The position numbers and the translations under genes are program-made. A stretch of DNA of 64,000 nucleotides from Sphingomonas_Q fennica_A (GTDB lineage: Bacteria > Pseudomonadota > Alphaproteobacteria > Sphingomonadales > Sphingomonadaceae). The DNA lies in assembly GCA_036946415.1 (NCBI GenBank), contig JAQIJD010000002.1, positions 124,001 to 188,000 on the forward strand. The letters are read 5' to 3'. The notes beneath the pieces were generated by a model, which saw only the letters and a program-made list of their open reading frames with translations, was not told the origin of the DNA and did not search any database. Of this stretch, positions 16,972-24,295 are shown piece by piece; the stretch's first letter is position 1, and every line of letters starts with the position of its first letter.

Positions 16972-18687
16972 TTGTCCAACCGCATATTGATCACCGGCGC
17001 CAGCATCGCCGGCAACACCTGCGCCTGGTGGCTGGGCCGTGCCGGCTTCGACGTGACCGTGGTCGAGCGCGCCCCCGCGTTCCGCGACGGCGGGCAGAAT
17101 GTCGACGTGCGCGGCGTCGGCCGGGCGGTGATCCGGCAGATGGGTCTGGAAGATGCCGCGCTCGCCGCCGGCACGGGCGAGGAGGGCACCGCCTGGGTCG
17201 AGGCGGACGGGCGGATCGCCGCGCGATTCCTGACCGACGATGTCGGCCCCGACGGCCCGACCGCGGAGATGGAGATCTTGCGCGGCGACCTCGCCCGGCT
17301 GCTGTTCGATGCGGCGCGCGATCGCGCCGCCTACCGCTTCGGCGATCATGTCACGGCCATCGACGACGGCGGCGAGGCGGCGGCGGTGACCTTCGCCTGT
17401 GGCACGACCGGACGGTTCGATGCGGTGATCGTCGCCGAGGGCGTCGGATCGGCGACGCGGCGGCTGGTGTTCGGCCGGGCCAACCGGCCGCGCTACATGG
17501 ACCTGACGATCGCTTATTTCACCATCCCGCGGCGCGCCGACGACGATCGCCTGTGGCGCTGGTATCATGCGCCGGGCGGGCGCAGCGTCTCGCTCCGGCC
17601 CGATCGGCACGGCACGACGCGGGCGATGCTGAGCGTGCAGAAACCGCCGGAAGGCGAGCAGGACTGGAGCGCGGCGCAGCAGAAGGCGTGGCTGCACCGG
17701 ACGTTCGCCGATGCCGGCTGGCAGGCGCCGCGCGTGCTGGACGGCATGGACGCGACGGAGGACTTCTATCTCGACGTGCTGCGGCAGGTGCGGATGCCGC
17801 GCTGGTCCGCCGGCCGGGTGGTGCTGTGCGGCGATGCCGCCTGGTGCGTGACGCCGATCGGCGGCGTCGGCACCACGCTGGCCGTGACCGGCGCGCGCGT
17901 GCTGGCCGGCGAGATGATCCGCGCCGCCGGCCTTGCCGAAGCGTTCGCTGGCTACGAGCAGGCGATGCGGCCGATGGTGGAGAAGGCGCAGGGCATTCCC
18001 CGGCTGGCGCCGCGACTGGCCAATCCCCACAGCCGCTTCGGCATCGCTACGCTCCACGCGGTGATGGCGGTGGCGAGCCGCCCGGCGGTGCGGGCGGTGG
18101 CGGGCCGGCTGTTCGGCGGCGGCGGCGGGCCGGAACCCGATCTGTCGCGCTACGAAGCGCCGCGCCGGGCTCCGCCGCGACCGGCGGCCGGCCTCTCGCC
18201 CCTCGCGGCGCTGGCCGTGGTCGGCGTGGCGCTCGGCGCCAGCGCGCTGATCGGCCGGCGCAATGCGCCCGATCCGTCCCATCCCGGCATCCGCCGCTGG
18301 TATCGGCGGCTCGACAAGCCCGGCTATACGCCGCCCGATGCCGCGTTCGGCGCGGTGTGGCCGGTGCTGGAGACGGGGCTTGCCGTCGGCGGCTATCGGT
18401 TGCTGCGCCATCCCCCGGGCGGTGCCCGCAACGCCGCGGTGGCGCTGTGGCTCGCCAATATGGCGATGATCGGCGGGTGGACCGAGTTGTTCTTCCGCCG
18501 CCGGAAATTGACGGCGAGCACGGCGGCATCGGCGGCGATGGTCGCCTCCGGCGCGGCGCTGGCCGTCACGTCGGCGAAGGTCGATCGCCCGGCGGCGGCG
18601 CTGGCGGTGCCGTTCGTCGCGTGGCTGGGCTTCGCGACGCTGCTGGCCGATCGCATCCGCCGCGACAATCGCCGGGCGGCGCGGTGA
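16972..18687 (+). CDS. FAD-dependent monooxygenase fused to TspO/MBR domain
   Basis: A 571-residue fusion. Residues 1-385 are a UbiH/TetX-like flavoprotein hydroxylase with the dinucleotide motif GASIAG (9-14), the ERAPAFRDGG region and the GD motif VVLCGDAAWCVTPIGG. After a Pro/Ala linker, residues about 400-560 carry five hydrophobic helices with TspO/MBR marks (WYRRLDKPGYTPPDAAFGAVW and the WLANMAMIGGW block). TspO proteins bind porphyrins and related tetrapyrroles, so a membrane-tethered oxidation of a tetrapyrrole or quinone-like substrate is a reasonable inference. TTG 16972 is chosen for its GGGAG site and the standard MSNRILITG start. ATG 16945 is the alternative. Confidence 0.8.
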   Translation: MSNRILITGASIAGNTCAWWLGRAGFDVTVVERAPAFRDGGQNVDVRGVGRAVIRQMGLEDAALAAGTGEEGTAWVEADGRIAARFLTDDVGPDGPTAEMEILRGDLARLLFDAARDRAAYRFGDHVTAIDDGGEAAAVTFACGTTGRFDAVIVAEGVGSATRRLVFGRANRPRYMDLTIAYFTIPRRADDDRLWRWYHAPGGRSVSLRPDRHGTTRAMLSVQKPPEGEQDWSAAQQKAWLHRTFADAGWQAPRVLDGMDATEDFYLDVLRQVRMPRWSAGRVVLCGDAAWCVTPIGGVGTTLAVTGARVLAGEMIRAAGLAEAFAGYEQAMRPMVEKAQGIPRLAPRLANPHSRFGIATLHAVMAVASRPAVRAVAGRLFGGGGGPEPDLSRYEAPRRAPPRPAAGLSPLAALAVVGVALGASALIGRRNAPDPSHPGIRRWYRRLDKPGYTPPDAAFGAVWPVLETGLAVGGYRLLRHPPGGARNAAVALWLANMAMIGGWTELFFRRRKLTASTAASAAMVASGAALAVTSAKVDRPAAALAVPFVAWLGFATLLADRIRRDNRRAAR

Positions 18688-19025
18688 GCGCCGTCACCGT
18701 CTGGCATGACGGCGGCTGCCCGCTCTGCCGGCGCGAGATCGCGCTGATGCGACGGCTCGACCGGCGCGGGCGGATCGCCTTCGTCGATGCGACGGACGGC
18801 GCATGCCCGCTCGACCGGCGGGCGATGCTGGCACGCTTTCACGCGCAGGAGGCCGGCGGGCCGCTGCTGAGCGGCGCCGCGGCGTTCGCCGCGATGTGGC
18901 GCGCGATCCCGATCCTCCGCCCCCTCGGCCTTGCCGCGCGAGACCGCCGAGTGCTGGCGGTGCTGGAGCGTCTCTATGCGATCTTCCTCCGCGTGCGGCC
19001 GCGCCTCCTTCGGTGGGCGGCGTGA
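18684..19025 (+). CDS. DCC family thiol-disulfide oxidoreductase (DUF393)
   Basis: A 113-residue protein with the family's defining DxxCxxC motif at the N-terminus (D9, C12, C15 in HDGGCPLCRRE) and the downstream block typical of DUF393. The Cys pair suggests thiol-disulfide chemistry. Its GTG start overlaps the stop of the monooxygenase-TspO gene (GTGA at 18684-18687), and its own stop overlaps the next start, so it is translationally coupled on both sides. That coupling suggests a shared process with the fusion protein. Confidence 0.87.
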   Translation: MSAVTVWHDGGCPLCRREIALMRRLDRRGRIAFVDATDGACPLDRRAMLARFHAQEAGGPLLSGAAAFAAMWRAIPILRPLGLAARDRRVLAVLERLYAIFLRVRPRLLRWAA

Positions 19026-19516
19026 CGCCCGTGCCCGAACCGGCCGGCCCCGGACGGGAAAGCGTCTGGGCCTATCCGCGCCCCGCCATCGCCGAGGCCA
19101 CCCGCCGCCACGTCCTGATCGCGCATCGCGGCGTGACCGTCGCCGACAGCCGCGCGCCCGTCCGCACGCTGGAAACCAGCCATCCGCCAAGCTGGTATCT
19201 GCCGCCGGCGGACGTGCGGCAGGATCTGCTGCGCCGGTCGGATCGCCGCTCCTTCTGCGAATGGAAGGGCGTCGCCCTCTATTGGCATCTCGAGATCGAT
19301 GGTGAGGTGCTGCACGACGTGGCGTGGAGCTACCCCGATCCGACCCCCGGCTTCGCGCTGCTGCGCGACCATCTGGCCTTCTACGCCGCCCCGCTCGATC
19401 GCTGCACGATCGATGGCGAGGTCGTGCGCCCGCAGCCGGGCGGCTTCTACGGCGGCTGGATCACCGCCGATCTGGCCGGGCCGTTCAAGGGCGTGCCCGG
19501 CAGCGCGGGATGGTGA
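19022..19516 (+). CDS. DUF427 domain protein
   Basis: A 164-residue protein with the DUF427 core: RPAIAEATRRHVLIAHRGVTVADS, ETSHPPSWYLPPADV, then FCEWKGVALYWHLEIDG and WSYPDPTPGF. The fold is a small beta barrel of unknown biochemical role. GTG 19022 overlaps the DCC stop (GTGA), making it the third gene of the coupled operon. No signal peptide is visible. Confidence 0.87.
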   Translation: MTPVPEPAGPGRESVWAYPRPAIAEATRRHVLIAHRGVTVADSRAPVRTLETSHPPSWYLPPADVRQDLLRRSDRRSFCEWKGVALYWHLEIDGEVLHDVAWSYPDPTPGFALLRDHLAFYAAPLDRCTIDGEVVRPQPGGFYGGWITADLAGPFKGVPGSAGW

Positions 19517-19529
19517 CGACCGGCACCCG

Positions 19530-21641
19530 TCAGTAGCGGGCGCGGACGCTGGCGAAGAAGCTGCGCCCCGGCTCCGGAAAGCCATCGACGAGCTGATAGG
19601 CATCGTCGAACAGGTTGCGCGCCCCGATGCCGAGCAGGATGCCGTCGACCGGTTCGTAATCGATCCGTACGCTGCCCTGCACGTAGCGGCCGGTGCGATA
19701 GTAGAGCGGGATGCCGGGCGGCGTCGGCGTGGTGGAGGCGAGCGTCGTGCGGTTCGAGGCCGCCTCGAGACCCGGCGCGATGTGCAGGCGCGGCGCGGGC
19801 GACCAGTCGGCATAGACGAAGCCCTTGTGGCCGGGCACGTCGGTCAGCGCGAAGGCCAGCGGCAGCACCACGCCGGCGCGCTGGCGGATCGCGAAATCGC
19901 GACGGATGTAGCTGTAATTGCCGCCCACCAGCAGCGTCGATCCGATCCGGGCGGTGACGGACAGTTCGGCCCCGTAATAGTCGGCATCGCCCAGATTCTG
20001 GCGCTGGCTGGTGCCGGAGGGGGCGGCGGCCGGGCGGATCGCGACGATGGCCCGCGAAAGCGCATTGTAGAAGGCGGCCGCCTCTACCGTGACCTCGCCG
20101 ATCGTGCGGTTGCCGCCGATCTCGTAACTGGTCGCGCGCTCGGCGGCGAGGCCGGGGTTGGAAGCGGCGGTGCCGAACTGCGTGCTGAACCGCTCGAAGA
20201 TCGTCGGGAAGCGCGCGCGGCGCGAGACGCTGGCGTGGAGGCGCGTCGCGGCATCGGGGCGCCATTCGATCCGCCCCTGCCAGTTGAAGGCGGAGGCATT
20301 GGCGATCGGATAGCTGAAGATGCGCGCCCCGCCGCCGCCGGGCGGGGCGCCATATTCCTCCGCCGTCTTCAGGTCGCGCCAGTCGAAGCTCGCCCCCAAC
20401 GTCAGCGCGAGGGCAGGGGTGATCGCGAGGGCATTCTCGGCCGCGATGCTGTACGTATGCTCGACATTCTCCTGCCGCGGTTCGGTGAAGCCGGACGGGA
20501 AGCCCTGCTGATATTCGACATGCCGATCGCGGCGATAATGTGCGGCGAGGCTCAGCCGATCGGCCGGCGCCAGTTGCACGGCCAGCTCGGCCGAGCCGCC
20601 ATAGGCGCGATCCCGGTAATAGCTGTTGAAGGCGCGGCCCAGCGTCTGCGTCGTCTGGCTGCGATCGTCGAACGAGCGCAGCAGATTGTCGAACGCGTTG
20701 CGATAGGCCCGTGTCTTCAGCGTCGCATCGTCGCCAAGCGCGGTCGTCGAGAGGAAATAGAGGCTCTCGATGTTCCAATAGGGCCAGCTCCAGTAGCGCG
20801 GCGTCGGCGAACCGGGGACGAGCGGCGGCACGATATCGTCGGTGACGTGCAGCGGCGCGTTCTTGGCGCCCTCCTGCCGGGTGTAGCTGATCGCATATTC
20901 GTCGGTCGCATTGGGGGTGAAGCCGGCCTTGGCGTTCACCCGCCAGTCGCGCGTGGCGGAGAAGTCGCGCGCGCCGCCGTTTTCGTTGGCGGTGGGGGTG
21001 AAGCCGCCCGGCAAGTCCCAATGATCCTGCACCGTGCGCGTGAAGGAGCCTTGCACATAATAACGGTCCTGCCGGGTGCCGAGCAGGCCGAAGACGTTGT
21101 AGCCGCCATAATCGGCGTCGCGATCGAGCGTCAGCGTGCCGCGCGCCTCCGCTTCCAGCGCCCTGGTCGGCTTACGGGTGACGAGGTTGATCGCGCCGCC
21201 CAGCGCGCCCGGCCCGTCGAGCACCGAGGCATAGCCCTTGGCGACCTGGATCTCGGCGATGTCGGGCGTCAGGAAGCGGCCATAGTCGAGCCGGTTGTCG
21301 GCGGGCAGGTAGACGCGGATGCCGTCGATCGACAGCGGCACCTGGAAGCGATCGAAGCCGCGCACGAAGATCAGCCGCTCGTTGCGCGATCCGCCGGTGT
21401 TGGCGGCGGTGACGCCGGGGATCAGGCTGGCGGCGTCGTCCAGGCTGTTGCGGTTGAAGGTGTAGATCGCCTCCTGCCCGATGCTCTCGCCGCCGATGCC
21501 GATCCCTTCCGGGCGGCGGCCGGTGACGATGATCTGGCCGAGGCCGAAGGCGCCGTCCGCCCCGGCCGGGGCGGGGCGGTCCTGCGCAACCGCGGGCATG
21601 GCGAAGGCGAGCAGGCCGGCGGCCGGAAGCAGGTGGCGCAT
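19530..21641 (-). CDS. TonB-dependent receptor (metallophore-type)
   Basis: A 703-residue outer-membrane receptor. It has a signal peptide (MRHLLPAAGLLAFAMPAVAQ), a plug with IIVTGRRPEG, FVRGFDRFQVPLSIDGI and the GPGALGGAINLVTRKP segment, and a barrel that contains ARFPTIFERFS and ends in Tyr. ATG 21641 has GGGG upstream. It is divergent from a small exported protein and a di-heme protein gene, a context typical of iron or copper chelate uptake. The ligand is unknown. Confidence 0.9.
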   Translation of the reverse strand: MRHLLPAAGLLAFAMPAVAQDRPAPAGADGAFGLGQIIVTGRRPEGIGIGGESIGQEAIYTFNRNSLDDAASLIPGVTAANTGGSRNERLIFVRGFDRFQVPLSIDGIRVYLPADNRLDYGRFLTPDIAEIQVAKGYASVLDGPGALGGAINLVTRKPTRALEAEARGTLTLDRDADYGGYNVFGLLGTRQDRYYVQGSFTRTVQDHWDLPGGFTPTANENGGARDFSATRDWRVNAKAGFTPNATDEYAISYTRQEGAKNAPLHVTDDIVPPLVPGSPTPRYWSWPYWNIESLYFLSTTALGDDATLKTRAYRNAFDNLLRSFDDRSQTTQTLGRAFNSYYRDRAYGGSAELAVQLAPADRLSLAAHYRRDRHVEYQQGFPSGFTEPRQENVEHTYSIAAENALAITPALALTLGASFDWRDLKTAEEYGAPPGGGGARIFSYPIANASAFNWQGRIEWRPDAATRLHASVSRRARFPTIFERFSTQFGTAASNPGLAAERATSYEIGGNRTIGEVTVEAAAFYNALSRAIVAIRPAAAPSGTSQRQNLGDADYYGAELSVTARIGSTLLVGGNYSYIRRDFAIRQRAGVVLPLAFALTDVPGHKGFVYADWSPAPRLHIAPGLEAASNRTTLASTTPTPPGIPLYYRTGRYVQGSVRIDYEPVDGILLGIGARNLFDDAYQLVDGFPEPGRSFFASVRARY

Positions 21642-21648
21642 ATGATTT

Positions 21649-21677
21649 CCCCTTGTCGCCACCTGCCCCCTTGTCGC
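21649..21677. repeat. Direct repeat CCCCTTGTCGC x2 upstream of receptor start
   Basis: CCCCTTGTCGC occurs at 21649-21659 and 21667-21677, with an 18-bp period, directly upstream of the receptor ATG on the minus strand. It may be a regulator site or leader repeat. The nearer copy includes the GGGG ribosome site. Confidence 0.4.
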
Positions 21678-21691
21678 AGGGTCGCCGGCGG

Positions 21692-21711
21692 CTGTATCCG
21701 GCCATATACAG
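21692..21711. promoter_or_regulatory. Inverted repeat in the divergent receptor/exported-protein promoter
   Basis: CTGTAT and ATACAG arms flank an 8-bp spacer. The site is midway between the divergent starts at 21641 and 21736, in the only AT-rich part of the gap, so it is a candidate operator for a metal-responsive regulator. Confidence 0.4.
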
Positions 21712-21735
21712 ACTTATTTTTCGGGGAGAAGTCAT

Positions 21736-22254
21736 TTGGTTGCGACGATCCTGCTGACCGCGCTGCTCGCCGCGACGCCAACGCCGGCCATGGCCGGGAT
21801 GAATCATCCGCCGGCGGCCTGCGCGGGGGCGCCGGCACCGCTGCCGCCCGAATTGCAGGGCTGGCGGTCGCAGGTGCCGGTGCGCGCGGCCGGAACGGTG
21901 GCGCGCGCCGCGCCGCTGCCGATCGGGCAGGGGGCGCTCGCCACGCTGCTGCCGACACCGAAGGTCGCCTACGCCGTCCGCCCGGAGAAGCCCGGCGGAT
22001 CGGTCAGCCGCGGCGGATTGTTCGCCTTCACCGTCGGTGAGGCCGGCCGCTACCGCGTGGCGCTCGGCTCCGGCGCGTGGATCGATGTGCTGGCCGGAAG
22101 CGCCCCCGTCCCGTCCGTCGCGCACGGGCACGGGCCGGACTGTTCGGGCGTGCGCAAGATGGTCGATTTCGATCTGCGGCCGGGTCGCTACGTGTTGCAG
22201 GTGGCGGGCAACGGCGGGGCTACGCTGCCGCTGATGGTGACGCGCCTTCCGTGA
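21736..22254 (+). CDS. Small exported protein, His/Cys-containing, unknown function
   Basis: A 172-residue protein with a signal peptide (LLTALLAATPTPAMA) and a periplasmic body. Two Cys (in PPAACAG and GPDCSG) and a HGHGPDC cluster near residue 130 could bind metal. Trp is present in LQGWRSQ and SGAWIDV. The C-terminal half reads as a beta-sandwich (FDLRPGRYVLQVAG). TTG 21736 has GGGGAG upstream. The stop overlaps the start of the di-heme protein gene, so the two are coupled. I do not recognise a characterised family. Confidence 0.75.
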   Translation: MVATILLTALLAATPTPAMAGMNHPPAACAGAPAPLPPELQGWRSQVPVRAAGTVARAAPLPIGQGALATLLPTPKVAYAVRPEKPGGSVSRGGLFAFTVGEAGRYRVALGSGAWIDVLAGSAPVPSVAHGHGPDCSGVRKMVDFDLRPGRYVLQVAGNGGATLPLMVTRLP

Positions 22255-23208
22255 AGCGGATCGCGCTGGCGCTGGCGGCCTGCTTCCTGATCGCCGCCGC
22301 GGCGCCCGCGTGGCGGTGGGATCTGCCCGCCGGCGTCCTGCCGCCGCCGGTGCCCGCGGACAATGCGATGAGCGCCGCCAGGGTCGCGCTCGGCCGGCGG
22401 CTGTTCTACGATGCCGACCTGTCGATCGACGGGACGATGGCCTGCGCCACCTGCCACGAACAGCGGCACGGCTTCGCAGACGGCAACGCCACCCATGCCG
22501 GCGTTCATGGCGATCCCGGACGGCGCAACGTCCCTGGCCTCGCCAACGTGGGCTGGCGGCAGGTGTTGACGTGGGGCGATCCGCGGCCGGCGACGCTGGA
22601 GACGCAGGCTGCGATCCCGCTGGCCGGCACGACGCCCGTCGAAATGGGGATGGGGGGGGCAGGAGGCGGCCTTCGGGCAGCGGCTCGGGCGCGACGGCTG
22701 CTACCCCCGCATGTTCCGCGCGGCCTTTCCCGAGCGCGGCGGGCGGATTGACCGCATGGCGGTGGTGATGGCGCTCGCCGCGTTCCAGCGCACGCTGATC
22801 TCGTTCGATGCGCCCGTCGATCGCGGCGCGGCGCCCGCCGCCGGAGCGTCGATCTTCGCAGGCAAATGCGCCGGCTGCCACGCCGGCCGCGATTATACCG
22901 ACGATCGCATGCATCGCCTGTTGCCCGTCGCCGCGGGCGACCGGGGCGCCGGCGAGATCACGGCCGATCCCGCCGACGACGGGGCGTTCCGCACGCCGCC
23001 GCTGCGTAACGTGGCGGTGACGGGGCCGTGGCTGCACGACGGTTCCGCCACGACGCTGGCGGCGGCGCTGGCCGCCCATCCCGGCTACGACCCCGCCGAC
23101 ACGCCGGCCCTGCTCGCTTTCCTCGATGCGTTGACCGACCGGCGCTTCCTGTCCGATCCGCGCTTCGCTTATCCCGACGACGCCTGCCGCCGCCGCCGCA
23201 GCCAGTGA
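22251..23208 (+). pseudogene. Di-heme cytochrome c peroxidase/MauG-like, frameshifted
   Basis: The N-terminal part (signal peptide, ARVALGRRLFYD, first heme site CATCH) and C-terminal part (ERGGRIDRMAVVMALAAFQRTLISF, second heme site CAGCH, FRTPPLRNVAVTGPWLHDG) are in different frames. The break is at a run of eight Gs (22652-22659). With seven Gs the frame would read on through MGGQEAAFGQRLGRDG into the second half. This is either a real frameshift mutation, a phase-variable tract or a base-call error. GTG 22251 overlaps the exported-protein stop. The 3' end overlaps the convergent PepSY gene by 40 bp. Confidence 0.85.
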
Positions 23209-24293
23209 AGCAGGCCCGTTCCGAACAGGAACGCCGGCACGAAGCCCAGCACCACCGCAAGGATACGCGTCGCCAGCCCGCCGACCGTGCCGTCGTGCAG
23301 CGTCCGCACCCAGGCATTGAGCGCGGTGCCGGTGCCCGCCCGCCGCACGTCGTGCACCGCCAGCACCCGCCCCGAACCGGGATCGACGAAGACATAGCTG
23401 CCGGGGAAGCGCCGGTGCGGATCGCCCGGCACCTGCATCCGCACGCGGATCGGCGCGGCACCGGGCCCCGGCACGTCGACGAAGACGATCCGCCCGTCCG
23501 GCACGGCCCGCCGGGCGATGCGGAAGGCGTCGGCCAGCGCGATCCGCCCGGCCGGCCGCGGTGCGGATCTTGGGGCCGGGATCGCGGCCGGTGCCAGCAG
23601 CGCCTGCGTTACCGAGGGCAGCGCCAGCAACACGCCCGTCGCCACCAGCACGAACAGCAGGCCCATGCTCCACAGGCCCGCCAGCTTGTGGAGATCGCGC
23701 AGGCGGCGGATCGGCGCGGCATCGCGCTTGAAGGCGATGGCCTTGGCCCAGCGGCCGCGCGGCCACCACGCGACCAGCCCGCTGGCGAGCAGGACCAGCA
23801 TCGCCACCCCGGACCAGCCGACGATCTGCATGCCGATATCCCCCGCCAGCAATTCCATATGCAGCCGGTAGAGCCAGCTCATCAGATAGCCGCCCCAGGG
23901 TGCTATGCGCAGGATGCGGCGGCCGTCGGCCGAGAACCATAGCATCTGGCGATCGGCATGGTGGCCGCCGGGGGCGGGATAATAGCGCGCGGGGATCGGG
24001 CCGGCCTCGCCCGTTACCTCCATCGTCCACTTGTCGCCGGCCTGCGAATGGAGCGCGCGACCGGTGGCGAGGGCATCGTCCCAGACGCGCGCGTCGAGCG
24101 CCGGCGGGGCGGCGCCGGGGGCGGCCGCGATCGCCGGATGGAGTGCCGCATCGATGCCGGTGTAGAAGACGAGCGCCGATCCGGTCAGCCCGAGCAGCGC
24201 GAACAGCAGCCCGAGCGCCAGCCCGAGGCAGAGGTGGAGGCGGCGCACGAGGATCCGCCACCGCGGCCCCCCGCCGTTGAAATGGCCCGCCAC
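23169..24293 (-). CDS. PepSY-associated TM domain protein
   Basis: A 374-residue inner-membrane protein with four long hydrophobic segments. The first has RILVRRLHLCLGLALGLLFALLGLTGS, followed by a periplasmic PepSY-like region, LYRLHMELLAG, WSGVAMLVLLASGLVAWWPRG and DLHKLAGLWSMGLLFVLVATGVLLAL. Conserved membrane His residues (RLH, RLHMEL, DLHKL) are those thought to carry heme in ferric-chelate reductase relatives. It lies two bases after the receptor stop at 24296, so it is the last gene of that operon. A role in reducing or releasing the imported metal is inferred. Confidence 0.87.
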   Translation of the reverse strand: MAGHFNGGGPRWRILVRRLHLCLGLALGLLFALLGLTGSALVFYTGIDAALHPAIAAAPGAAPPALDARVWDDALATGRALHSQAGDKWTMEVTGEAGPIPARYYPAPGGHHADRQMLWFSADGRRILRIAPWGGYLMSWLYRLHMELLAGDIGMQIVGWSGVAMLVLLASGLVAWWPRGRWAKAIAFKRDAAPIRRLRDLHKLAGLWSMGLLFVLVATGVLLALPSVTQALLAPAAIPAPRSAPRPAGRIALADAFRIARRAVPDGRIVFVDVPGPGAAPIRVRMQVPGDPHRRFPGSYVFVDPGSGRVLAVHDVRRAGTGTALNAWVRTLHDGTVGGLATRILAVVLGFVPAFLFGTGLLHWLRRRRQASSG

Positions 24294-24295
24294 CG

